This document shows, one piece after another, positions 1 to 10,000 of a DNA stretch of 10,827 bases. Within the stretch, counting starts at the first letter, position 1. The number at the start of each line of letters is the position of its first letter. A program made the position numbers and the translations under genes. The notes beneath the pieces were generated by a model. It worked only from the letters and a program-made list of their open reading frames with translations, searched no databases and was not told where the DNA came from. The stretch comes from Parachlorella kessleri (Eukaryota; Chlorophyta; Trebouxiophyceae; Chlorellales; Chlorellaceae), in the NCBI GenBank assembly GCA_001598975.1, contig BBXU01000460.1:1-10827 (forward strand), read 5' to 3'.

Positions 1-124
1 ACCCCACCACACACACACACGGTGCACCCACCCAACCAGAACCACCCACGGCAAGGAGAAGGACAGCCTGACAAGCTCTGCCCCTCCCCCCACCCCACCC
101 TGGGGCCAGCCCAACAGCGCACAC
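1..124 (-). other. Partial intron of the ALS small-subunit gene at the window edge
   Basis: The donor GTGTGC follows the AAG codon ending at 125 on the minus strand. The remaining bases are C-rich on the plus strand with a short (AC)6 run at 9-20, and no coding similarity is visible. The next exon of the gene must lie left of the window. Confidence 0.7.
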
Positions 125-2449
125 CTTGCCAGAGTCCCCCGTGACGCAGAGGGTGACGGTGCGCTCCGACACGTCGACCACGCGCGCGCGGAAGATGTCG
201 GCAATCTGCACCACCTCGGTCCGGGTGGGGCCGGGCGGGCAGTGCAGCTTCAGGAGCACCATCTCACGCTCTGCACCAGGACGACGAGCGGGCCAAGCAC
301 GGTGGGAGTCCAAGGGTGATGTGCTGGGGCACCACGGAGTGCAGGCTCGCAGCACAGCTAGAACAGCCCCCCACCTCTCACTCCCTGTTCACACTACCCG
401 CCACCCATACTACTACTACTAGAACAGAACCAGCACAAGCTTGGCAGGGAACAGGGGGCCCTTACCAGTCCATCAGTTGCAGTTCCGCGTCAGCCTCGGC
501 CAGCTGAGGGACAGGTCCCTCATGTTAAACCGCATACGACGGTCCACTTTCTTCCCCCCTGTTCCCCTCTCCCCGCCATGCTTGCCCACCCGCCCCGTCT
601 TCTCCGGTTGATCCCTACCAGCCGGCCCCCCTGGCTCACCGATGCGCTGGCAGTCGGTGATGTCCTCCACATACCGCACTTGCACCAGCTTGGAGATCTG
701 CTTCACAAGGTTGGCCACCTGTGCGGCAAGATGGGGCAGGGCCGGCAGGTGGGTCTCTGTCACGCATGCCAGCACCCCAGCTCGCCGGAATACCCGCAAT
801 GCACTTCCCCCAGGCGCCCGTGGGGCAGTCAGGACCTGCCATTAGTGTCAAGCAACCACCGTCCTGAGCTCCCCGTCGGGGCCATGACTTCAAACTTGAA
901 ACCAAAAACAGCGGAAGCCACCCAGCCGCTCAGCAGCTACTGGATTCCCCAGCTGGCTGCCATGCAGGCGAGCCACTGATGATGATGATGCCCAGCCGCT
1001 CCAGGCAGGCATAGCCCAGCCCAGCCGCTCACCTGCGTGTCTGTGCCAGTGGCAACGATGGTAAACAGCGCCTTGTCCACGGTCAGGCCCACCGCAAGGG
1101 ACTCAATGTTGGCCCCTGCAGGCACACCACCACGAGCAGGGCAGCACGCATGGCCAGGGGTGTGCAGGCACGCGCGGCTGGACCACCACTGGTCCGCGGG
1201 GTGATGCACGCACCACACGCGCTCGCTGCCTAGGACTTCGCTTTCTTTCACCGCCCGCTCCAGGTGGATAAAACATAAGTAGCACACTTGCATGCAGCCC
1301 TGTCAGGGCAGTTCACCCCGCACTCGCTGTCAACACCACCTGCCACCATTAAGAACAGCTAGCAAGACCACTCGCAGGCATGCCATGCATAAACGAACGG
1401 GCGAGCAGCCATGCGCAGGGCCGATTGGCCCCCTGCCTACGACCCCCCACTACCTTCTACCTACCATGCCAGCAAAACACTCCGCACACACAACGGTCAT
1501 AGCCCCCCATCAATCACTGCCTGCTACGTTCTGTCACTGCCTTTGCCTCTTGCAAAGCCCCTGGGTTGCTTAACCAGCTGGGCCCGTCCCTGTGGTGCAG
1601 CCTTCACAGCGCACTGCGCAGCTCACCTCTCCGCGCGAACACGCCTGCGACCCTGTTGATGAGCCCCGACTCATCCGCGACAAACACCGACAGCGTGTGC
1701 TTGCGCACGCCAGTCTCCAGCCGCTGTGGCTCAGAGGCGTACACGTCGGGAGCATACTCCTGCACCAGGCCACACCCCGCGTAGGACCTCAGCTGCGACC
1801 TTGACAAGTGCGGCGACAATCTGCTCACAAATCTTCTGGTAGGCGCCCAGGAACACCTGCCGCCTGCAGCTGTGCTTGGCCTTCAACCATGTTCCAAAGC
1901 TGAAGGAACACATGGGTCAACCTCCTGAGAAATGGCCTGCGGGAGAGCTGGGCAGGTTGCGCTATCACGGCTAGCTGCCCTTCTTCAGCAGGCGCTGTGG
2001 CCCCTTGGCACGGCGCTGTGCCTCCGCCCAGGGTGCCCACACACCTGTTCTGCCACAGGCGCTGCCTCCTGTGGTGAGGCTGCTGCTGCCACCTGCGTAC
2101 AGGGCACCTGAACCAGTGACATACTACATGTCCGACAGAACTTTGTTGGCAAAGGCAACCCTGCCGTCCGGCCTGTGCCCTTGATGTGCAATAGCAACCT
2201 TAAGGGCCCCACGCTGCTGGCGAGCTGCTGACTGCCTGCTGAAGGCCTGGGTTCGTCTACAGCCAGCTCCCAGCTGCGGCAGGCTACCCCGTTGCAGGGT
2301 GCATGCCTGCCGGGTTTGTGTCGCTGGACCTGCAAGCAGCCATCCAATCTCACCAGGCAACCAAGGAATGACAGATACACCTTGTAGTTCATTGATGGCT
2401 ATAGCTGAAGTTGCACTGCTATGTGCATCTTACCCAAGCGCTGCAGCAT
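125..2449 (-). CDS. Acetolactate synthase regulatory (small) subunit, chloroplast-targeted; 3' end beyond window
   Basis: Regulatory partner of acetolactate synthase (first common step of Val/Leu/Ile synthesis); the family stimulates the catalytic subunit and mediates feedback by branched-chain amino acids in the plastid. Exons in coding order: 2449-2434, 2329-2199, 2092-2045, 1759-1627, 1115-1033, 718-640, 270-125, giving 212 codons in one frame and ending at donor AAG|GTGTGC. Residues 1-49 contain eight Arg and no Asp/Glu, as in a transit peptide. Residues 50-65 are an Ala-rich linker. The ACT domain spans about 86-160 (HTLSVFVADESGLINRVAGV, then NIESLAVGLTVDKALFTIV). The ALS-small C-terminal domain starts near 164 (EREMVLLKL, FRARVVDVSERTVTLCVTGD). 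Plant homologues carry two ACT repeats; whether this one does lies off the left edge. The central and C-terminal exons are firm. Less sure are exon 3 (weak upstream donor AAG|GTTGCT, alternative acceptor giving start 2107) and the exon 4 acceptor (1792 is an in-phase alternative). Start ATG 2449-2447 was chosen because strong donor GTAAGA follows and the phase fits. Confidence 0.92.
409..420. repeat. (ACT)4 microsatellite
   Basis: Four perfect ACT units, inside the intron between 271 and 639 of the ALS small-subunit gene. A candidate polymorphic marker; no function seen. Confidence 0.8.
977..988. repeat. (TGA)4 microsatellite
   Basis: Four perfect TGA units within the ALS small-subunit intron spanning 719-1032. 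No function seen. Confidence 0.8.
2199..2329 (-). other. Transit-peptide exon of the ALS small-subunit gene
   Basis: The acceptor CTTGCAG|GT joins in phase 1 to the tiny first exon (TTG G|GT, giving Gly). The exon encodes TQAFSRQSAARQQRGALK-type sequence rich in Arg, Ser, Gln and Ala, with no acidic residue. Reading on past 2199 reaches a stop within about 25 codons (the TAG after AFANKVLSDM), so splicing out is required. The donor AAG|GTTGCT is the weakest boundary in this gene. Confidence 0.65.
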
Positions 2450-2976
2450 AGCAGTGGGCGTCGCCTTTCTTTGCAGAAACGGGGCTGGATACTGGGTTTG
2501 GCAATGTCGCGTGAATGTCAAGCTAGTCGTCACGGGATGTACTGCAGGCGTAGTGGCTCGCCATGAGCGATGCAGAGTTTCATCCCGGTGACAACATGAG
2601 CGGAAAAGAGCTCCCTGCGCTGCCGTTCAGGGTGATAGGAAAGGCAGGTCGACTGTGATTGGTTACAGCGGCTGACAAAGCTGACGGAGAGCCGAGTGGG
2701 AGGATCTGGTAGGATTGGGTGGCGGAAGACTTACAGGCTCGCAGCTGACAGTCAAATACAAGGGGGCTTCCAAGTCCATCTAGCCTTGTAGCCCGGAGCT
2801 GCTTGAAACTGCAACTAGCAAATCATCAATCCAGCTATCCTAGCACACAGGCCCAGGTGTCTTCTCCCTCCCCATCAGGCAAGGCGCAACAGGCGGCACG
2901 ATCTGCTGCCTCGAGCAGTATACGACGTGCATGCCCTGACGTCCCCTACCCACCCATCCTAACCCACACCAGCTGT
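2450..2976. promoter_or_regulatory. Intergenic region: ALS small-subunit promoter plus PTPA 3' flank
   Basis: 527 bp between two minus-strand genes. On the minus strand there are two CCAAT pentamers (2658-2662 and 2714-2718), about 210 and 265 bases upstream of the ALS small-subunit ATG; these are plausible promoter boxes. The same strand has TGTAA at 2731-2735 and 2663-2667, about 240 and 310 bases past the PTPA stop. TGTAA is the poly(A) signal typical of chlorophytes, so either could end the PTPA mRNA. The short frames here show no recognisable protein. The functional assignment is inference; only the motifs are seen. Confidence 0.55.
2731..2735 (-). terminator. Candidate TGTAA polyadenylation signal for PTPA
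   Basis: TGTAA on the minus strand, about 242 bases downstream of the PTPA stop codon. A second copy lies at 2663-2667. Chlorophyte genes commonly use TGTAA rather than AATAAA, but a pentamer occurs often by chance, so this is only a candidate. Confidence 0.4.
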
Positions 2977-5900
2977 TCACTGGGCTGCCTCCTGTGTCTC
3001 CTGTCCTGCCACAGCTGCCGGCTCAAAGGGCAGCAGGGTGCCAAATAGGAAGTGTTGCATGATGGGCATCTTGGAGAGCACCTCCACCTGGTACATCTTC
3101 ACCATGCCCCGGTTCACCTGCACAACAACAACATAGAGGATCACGCAACAGCTTGAGAAGTGCAGGAGGGCCAGGGTGAAGCACCGCAACCTCGCTGTCA
3201 GCCAGACTCCATTTGTGATGCCAGACAGGTGGCAGATGCGATGGCGCCAGGTGAACTGCAATATCAACAAAAGCACAATGTCCCTGCGAGAGAAGCATGT
3301 GCGTGCCGAAATCTGGGTTGCACCCCAACGAGGAATCACTTGCACATGGCCAAGCATATGATTGCACATATTGCTGGCCATAGAAGTTGCTCGACATGCC
3401 ATAGGCAGAGCTCAGGACTAGTCAACCCCTGGCCACCATATCAGAACCCCTGTCGCCGGCCATCCCCTCCCCCGCCTCCCCCCCCACTGAACGAACCTTG
3501 GTCCAGCTGGGGAGGCCGGAGATGTCGCTCAGCATGGGCGACGTCTCCTGCAGCGGCCCCTTCTTCACCTGCACCAGCGCAAGCCAGGAGGCAAGAACTG
3601 GAAGTGCCTCGCATGCTGGCAGTGGTACAAGCCCAGTAAGCCTTCCAACAAGCATTTAAGATGGAAATGCACGTCAGGAAGGGGTCAGACAACGCAGCAA
3701 CTGCCTGCAGCTGTGGACCAACTGTGAGGGCATCAGTTGAGTGATGTTGCACAGTCGCTGCCGTGTTGGCCTGCCAGACAGCATGGCCGCAATACATGGT
3801 CACCCACCTTCCAGCACACCGCACACCTACTGTGCACCATCAGTGGCACGCTCACACAGCAACTGCCGGCGATAACTGGGGGTGTGACTTGCCTGCTTCA
3901 CGAAACGCACACAGCCCAGGTAGAGGAAGTCGTCGGCATACTGGGACAGTACCTCAGGGCTATGAATACTTGACGGCCGTATTGAGGGGTGGTCCACCAG
4001 CTGTAGCAGTGAAACCTCGCACCTCTCACTGGGCAATGCAAAGCCCCCTTGCCACGCTAGTGACTAAGCATGACCAGACACAGAAATCGCTGGGAGCGCT
4101 TTCAACAGTGACCAGCCGGGCCAATACTACCAAGCTTCTCTGATATGCTTTGCAGGATTTGTGACACTGGGTTCTCACCCAGGAGTGGCGTGCTGCTGCC
4201 ATGCCTTATACCACTGGGTGACAGCTTCGTGGTCATCTGATTGCAGCGTGGGTGCAGTGCAGCCCTTATGCAGAAAAGTTGCAACAGCTACCCCACACCC
4301 GCAGCAGTCACAGCAAGCACAGCACACGCCCAGCGAAGGCCCCCTTCCCCAGGTTCTGCCCACTTCTGCCGAAGGCAACAAAATGCAATACGATCCAGCA
4401 GTCCAGGATGGGGCTATCTGTGTACAGGGAATGGGCTGGAAAGGCACCGGTGCAGCAGGGGTAGGGTGAGCTCTGCCAAACCAGCGGGGTGCCCACCTGT
4501 GCAGAGCCCCAAATGAAGGGCAGGAACTGGTAGTCGTCCAAGCCCCACACCCCGTGTGACCCGGCAGGCTCCAACCTGAGAAACGCAGACAATGAGGTGA
4601 TTCTGATGGCGACGGTTGGGTGCAGTCAGGGTGCAACGCAGGACATCTCACTGCTGCCAACTGTCCAATTGGGAAGTGCAGCTCTTGTACACGCCCGCCA
4701 GCTGGCCATGGAAGAGGCAGCGATCACTCCGGTGGCACTTTTACGTGCCTGTCACCACGCCCCCACAGCCCCTGCATCATCTTGCACTGCTCACCAGTAG
4801 GTCGTCTGTATCCGCCGCATGAGCTGCAGGTAGCGGTTGAACACGATGCACACTGTGGCCTGCAAGGGTTGGCAAAGCGTTTCATACGTACAGGCTTTCC
4901 CGACACTGACGGAAGCGCTCCCTCGCCCTAATCTGATAACTTGAGGGCCTGCCTTGCGAGACAGCGGGCGGTGCATAAAGGCAGCAGTCAGGCTGCACAA
5001 ACCAGCCCCGCAGTTCCAGGCACAGTCTCTGGAAGCCATGCCACCATGTGTTGCTGGTCTGTGAACGCAGGAAGCGTGGCGACCCCCCCTCGGTTCAACC
5101 TGGCAGTCCTGCTCTTGAAGCACTCCAAGCTTTGCTAGGCAAAAAAGGAAGGCACAGAAGGTGGTCTCATGGCCTGCAGGCGGCACAGCGCAGCGCGGCA
5201 TGCCGACAGTTGAAGAAGTTGGGTGACAGGTGTCGGCTACAGAACCGAAGCTGGCCAGCACAGCTCCAGCAACCCAGCAACTCAGCAAACCAGCCGTGCC
5301 GCAGGCGAATGGCTGCAACCACTTGTCTGTTGTAGGCCAGGGAAGCCCCTTTCCTCTATAAAGTACAATGCCTCTCTCTTAAAAAATTAAAATTGGAGCC
5401 GTCTCCAAAGGCCACAAGTAGCTGCTGGGCTGGGCCGGATGTCCACACATATAACATGCATGCTAACACTGCCCGTCACAATGAGTCCCCAGGCCGTCCC
5501 GTCAGTGGTATTTCTAGGCACCACGCACCACTTGCGCTGCCCAGCCCCCCAGCCACCGACCTGTGCCATAGTCTATGCGTGTAGCGTTCCCAAAGCTGTC
5601 TGCGAAGTATGGTGCCAGCTCTACAGCTGCTGTGTCAAGGTGGGCGGGCAACACCCTCCTAACTAGGTCTGGGGCTGCTTCCAGCATTCGAGCAAACCAA
5701 TCCCTGCAGCAAATAGTGGCTGGCTGATGTTCAGACTGATCATGTGTAGATGGTGCTGGTTAAAATGAAAAGTCTGTGGCGGGGCTACCCTTGCACAACC
5801 ATCAATCTGCCAACTATAGGGCAGGACCGGCCACAGCTGCCAGAGAGGAAGTGAAAAATGGACCGCACCTCATCGTGCACTCCAGGCCCACAAGCCTGTC

Positions 5901-6748
5901 ACAAAGAAGGAAATGAGCAAACTAGGCCGCCACATAACACAGTCCTGGCTCAGCCACGAGACAGCAATGCTGCCATGAAAGACACACAGAGATGGAAAGA
6001 TAAGGGGGTAAGAGCCTGACCTGTATGCTGGGTTGCCATAGCGGAGGGTGTGTGCTGCTGGAGGGATCTCATCAACCCATTGCCACAGCGTGTCAAGCAC
6101 TCCCTTCAGTGCGGTCACTGCCTCTGAGACCTGCAGTTGAGGCAGGTATGAGATGACCGCTAGGGGAACGAGGGGCAGCCTAGTTGCATCTGAAACCCCC
6201 CGCCAGATGCAATTATTGCTGACAATATATACCCCCAGGAGTGCTGGATTGCAGGGCTGAAGCATACCTTGGACAGCTGGAAAACTACAGTGCAGCACAG
6301 TTGCTGGTTGCCCACTGACTGCAGCTTCGCCACACTCTTGACTATTGCATCATACTGAAAAGGAAAAGGAGAACACAAACAGCAACTGCCAGCACCAGCT
6401 TACGTGGCAAGCATCTGACAGCTGGCGGCCCTTCACCGCCTCGTTCAGCGCCAGGATGTACCCCACAAAGTCTTTGGCAGCTTCTGATTGCAAGAAGCGC
6501 TTCAGCTGGTCCGCGCTGGTGATGACTTTGCGTGCCGGCACAAAGACGTGGTTGCTGTAGTCCTGGAGTTGGTGATGCTTGGGGACCTTGGGCTCTGCCT
6601 TGATGACCGCCTCTACCCGCTGGCCCGTCAATGCTGGCCCTGTCACTGCGTGCCAGGGGGCTTTAGTGGTCTCGCCACGGCTGACGGCTGGCAGCGGGTC
6701 TTTTGACGTGGGGGCCCGCTGGGCCCAGGGTGCGGGTGTGGGCTGCAT
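2977..6748 (-). CDS. PTPA: Serine/threonine-protein phosphatase 2A activator (PTPA), complete, nine exons
   Basis: PTPA reactivates PP2A catalytic subunits in an ATP-dependent way and has peptidyl-prolyl isomerase activity; it acts in cytosol and nucleus. Exons in coding order: 6748-6404, 6130-6021, 5703-5561, 5173-5100, 4859-4795, 4575-4497, 4000-3893, 3568-3497, 3117-2977 (stop TGA 2979-2977), giving 378 residues. Every junction is phase-consistent. Residues 1-67 are a Pro/Thr/Ser-rich, poorly conserved extension, and the all-helical PTPA fold starts near 68 ([18 protein letters not shown]). Family landmarks follow in order: [17 protein letters not shown] near 145-152, [14 protein letters not shown] ending at 202, [19 protein letters not shown] at 248-266, DISGLPSW, and the C-terminal [16 protein letters not shown] and [10 protein letters not shown] belong to the conserved nucleotide/PP2A-binding surface. 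The start is the first ATG in the conserved exon; an in-frame TTG lies upstream but no earlier ATG was found. A further upstream exon cannot be excluded, because TTGATAG|GT just 5' of the ATG could be an acceptor. Confidence 0.95.
3893..4000 (-). other. PTPA: PTPA exon 7, ended by a GC-AG intron
   Basis: The exon encodes LVDHPSIRP...[16 protein letters not shown]. It is followed on the minus strand by CAG|GCAAGT (GC at 3892-3891). Using GC as donor joins Gln in phase 0 to [20 protein letters not shown] of the next exon, which is the order seen in the PTPA family. The donor matches the strong extended consensus usual for GC-AG introns, and the matching acceptor is GGTGCAG before 3568. Confidence 0.85.
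6268..6354 (-). other. PTPA: Candidate 87-nt in-phase cassette exon within PTPA intron 1
   Basis: An 87-nt open stretch on the minus strand with a very good acceptor (CCTTTTCAG|TAT) and a good donor (AAG|GTATGC), both in phase 0. It therefore adds 29 residues ([12 protein letters not shown]...FQLSK) without breaking the frame. Skipping it gives LSDACH joined to [10 protein letters not shown], which matches PTPA homologues as I know them. Inclusion would leave a 49-nt intron on its 5' side. It may be an alternative exon, a lineage-specific insertion, or a chance match. Confidence 0.4.
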
Positions 6749-7071
6749 GCCTCGACCTATCAAGGCACACAAGAGTGGCAACAAGGGTTTGTAGGTTCAG
6801 TTGCCTACTAGTTCACTAAGCACCACAAAAATACTGCTGAGCAAGCGATCCCTGGAACAACGATCACCCGTAAAGCTTGCCTTGCCGTGCAAACCTGCCG
6901 ATGTGCTCACTAAGACCCTATATATTGATATATTACTTGGCTAGCCGTGGGCAGAAGGACAGCTTTGGGTTGGCTGGTCCGACGTGGCGAGCGGGAGACT
7001 GTTCGGTTTCGGTCGGCAAATGTTCTGGGAAGCTTTCTGTCTTGGAACGCTTACCTTACAGACTTCAAGCT
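6749..7071. promoter_or_regulatory. Divergent promoter between PTPA and the DUF1295 gene
   Basis: 323 bp separate the start codons of two oppositely transcribed genes, so this stretch must hold both promoters and both 5' UTRs. A TATATAT element at 6919-6925 in a local AT-rich patch lies about 150 bases before the DUF1295 ATG and about 170 from the PTPA ATG, and it can be read on either strand. A pyrimidine-rich TTACCTTACAG at 7051-7061 could be a 5'-UTR splice acceptor for the plus-strand gene. No protein-coding signal is recognised here. Confidence 0.6.
6919..6925 (+). promoter_or_regulatory. TATA-like element
   Basis: TATATAT in an AT-rich patch (CCCTATATATTGATATATTA) within otherwise GC-rich DNA. 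At about 30 bases to initiation it would give a 5' UTR of roughly 120 bases for the plus-strand gene. It lies downstream of the in-frame ATG at 6901, which argues against that ATG being the start. Confidence 0.45.
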
Positions 7072-10000
7072 ATGGCAGGCTTGGGATGGAGAGATGTGCA
7101 AGCCACTGTTGGCAGTGGTATCAGCGAGTTCTACCAGTCCTTGCATCATGTGGAGAACAGCCACCAGTTCAACAAAGTCTTAGACGAGCTCTTTAGAGGC
7201 GATCCCCTGGTCTCTGCTTTTGGCGTCAGCCTGCTGGTTTCCCTAGTGACGTGGGCACTGGGCATTGCGACCAACAAGCACAGCTGGGTAAGTTTGGCCT
7301 TCCACCTTACGTCTCACAAGACTGTGGCTGTCACAAGAGCTAGTGCTTGTCATCATGAGTGCCCCAGGTGGATTCCCTCCCAAGTTCCTGCCACCTCCCT
7401 CCTTCTGCGCCCCTGTCCACTCACGCCATGAAACACGGCCAGGCTGCGTCCACTGTAAGCCTTGAGAAGGCTTGAGCCTCACTGCCGCATTCTCGCCCCT
7501 TGTCTTCAGGTCGACAAGCTGTGGAGCATCCTGCCCGTCTACTACCTCTGGCACTTTGCCGTCAGCAGCAAGGTTTCGTCGGCCAGCCAGGAGATCCACC
7601 CACGGCTGCTGCTGATGGCAGTGCTGCAAACCGTGTGGGGCGCACGCCTTACATACAACTTTGCACGGAAAGGAGGTTACAGGTGGACGGAGGAGGACTA
7701 CAGGTGCGTTATACTTTCTTTGCGAGCAGACCGGGCAACGTATTTGCTGCGCCTCCTAACCTTGAGCTTCATCTGAGTGACACGCCTGTGCCACCCGTAG
7801 TCTCATAACCGCCTGTGATTGTCAGAGGGCTGCTGTGCGGCACCAGGGGCTCAGTGCGATGCGTGACTTGAAGCTGCACACTGCCGCCACCCTGACCGCT
7901 GTGCCCACACCTGGTCAAGCTCACCTTCCTGGAACCCCCAAGCAGTTGTCCGCTTGCTTGGCTGTGGTGGCGGGGGTGCTGTGCCATTTCCTACGAACTT
8001 TTTGAGGGTCCCCTGGGCTGACGGGGCTGCGTGCAAGTGCTGCGAGTCCTGGGTGTGATTGGGGTGAGGGCCTAGGGTGATGCACCCATGTAAGCATCTC
8101 ACGACACAATACTGGGCTTCTTTCGCCTGGCAGGTGGCCCATCGTCCGGAGCCAAGTCCCGCGGGTCCTCTTTGAGGTGTTCGCCCTCGTGTTCATCGCC
8201 TTCATCCAGAACGTGCTGCTGCTGGCCATCACGGCGCCCGCCTACGTGGCCTGGCAGCGGCGGGCGCAGGCGCCGCTCAACTGGCTGGACGCCGTGGCGG
8301 GCCTGCTGGTGGCGGGGTTCATACTCATGGAGGGCATTGCTGACCAGCAGCAGTGGGAGTTCCAGGTATGTTCGGGGGAGCTCAGTGAGGGGGAAGCTCA
8401 GTGAGGGGGAAGCTCAGTGAGGGGGAACACTGAAAGTCCCGAGCGGGGGAACAGCCCGGGAGCTACGGGGCTGTTATATGAATTGCATGAGTCTGGCGGG
8501 GAGGGCTGCAATAGGGCAGAGCTGAGTGGCAAGGAGACCCCCCGCCCCCCCCCCCCCTTTTTCCCATCGCCCATCCCCTCCTCTCCCCGCGACGGTGGAA
8601 TGAGGTGGAGGAAGTGGGTACAAGCGTGGTGCATGCTTATCTTCTCCTGATCAGTTTGTCACCACCCTTGTAGCTGACGGGGTTGCTCCACAAGGCTGCT
8701 GGGTACCTGACAAACTCGGCCTGGCTGCCTGCGTTGGTGCAGACAGCCAAGCACGCCAAGATCAGGGCTGGCAAGCGCCTGACAGGGGAGTATGCCAAGG
8801 GCTTCCTGACCACAGGCCTCTTCAGATACAGCAGGCACCCCAACTTCTTCGCGGGTAAGCCACTGTGGGGTGAGCTCGCCTGCACTGCGGCCGGGGCCAT
8901 GTGTTGCACATGGGCAGTTGTGCAGGTGCATACTGGACTCCAGCAAAGGGCTAGGACATTGTTGGAGGAATGCTGCATGCTCAAGACCTCTGCTGCCTGG
9001 CATTGCCAGCAGCGCTAGGCGTCCGGTTCGTGTGTCGGTACCACCTCTTGTACCTGTGGGCAGGCGCTGCTCGCAGTCGACGCCGTGGAGTTCCAGGTTT
9101 CAAGCGTCTGTTGGCCGCCTAGCCAGGCTGACACCCCCCCTCCCCGTCCTGCTGCGCTGTGCTGTCTGCAGAGCAGGCACTCTGGTGGTCGCTTTACCTC
9201 TTCTCGGTGGCGGCCTCTGGCAAGTGGATCAACTGGTCCATGGCCGGTGTGGTGGGCCTCACTGCTCTGTGAGTGGCTGGCCATGTACTGCATGTGGCGC
9301 TAGGTATCTCTGCTCTGGGGTTCTTCTCTGTAGCCACCCCTGCGGCCAACATGTGTGTCGCCACGCCAGGCATTCTGGCACAGGCTGAGCATGCTGGAGC
9401 TGTTTGTGGACAGTGAGAGGGGTCTTATGGACAGGCCTATCCCTGGGAGGGGCTGGCTGGCGGGTGGTGCAACTAGTGCTGCCGGTGGGGCGGAATGTGC
9501 TGCCAGCCCTCCAGCCAGGTCCCTGGCAACAATTAGTGATAGAAAGTGTTTTGTTGGGTCACACGGGCTACCATCTTGGCGAATTGGCTGCCAGCTTTCT
9601 AGACCGCGCCCTTGTGTTGTTGCCAGAGGTCTGTGTTCTTGGCTGCCGCAGGTTTCAGGGCTCTACTAGGCTGACAGAGCAGCTCACTGCCCAGAAGTAT
9701 CCCAAGTGAGGATTTGCTTTCTGTGTGGAGACTGGTGTTGCAGCAGAGCGGCTCCACGCTCCATGCTGCATCGAATGAGGAGGCTGTGCAGCAGGCTTAG
9801 GTTAAGTAGCGCCAAGTCTTGTAGGCACGTTTGAAGCTGCCCAAACCTGACTGGTGTTCGGGGTGCGACGACCGGAGAACGGCAGCCCTTGTGGGGTTTG
9901 CGTGGGTTTCAGGTGCCAGCCTCAGGCACTGGCGGGGAAGTACCAGCCTCTTGTTGGTGACATAGGGAGACTGACAGAGACAGTTGTCTGCGGTGCGGCA

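Noticed and set aside
1985..2392. Continuous 135-codon minus frame from ATG 2392 as the ALS N-terminus
   Set aside because: It carries the VAAAASPQEAAPVAEQ linker, but the rest has poor transit-peptide character. The model with ATG 2449 and splicing at 2434/2329 gives an acid-free Arg-rich leader in exact phase. Kept only as an alternative.
2803..3048. 81-codon plus-strand frame in the intergenic region and PTPA 3' end
   Set aside because: No homology is recognised, and it runs antisense into the PTPA last exon.
3160..3639. 159-codon plus-strand frame
   Set aside because: It lies antisense over a PTPA intron and exon 8; the proline run comes from the C-rich intron tract.
4175..4660. 161-codon minus-strand frame
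   Set aside because: It spans the PTPA exon at 4497-4575 in a different frame plus two introns, and its composition is low-complexity Cys/Pro/Trp-rich with no recognisable domain.
8870..9388. 172-codon plus-strand frame across DUF1295 introns
   Set aside because: It overlaps the exon at 9172-9268 in the wrong frame; the conserved EQALWW sequence is in another frame fixed by splicing.
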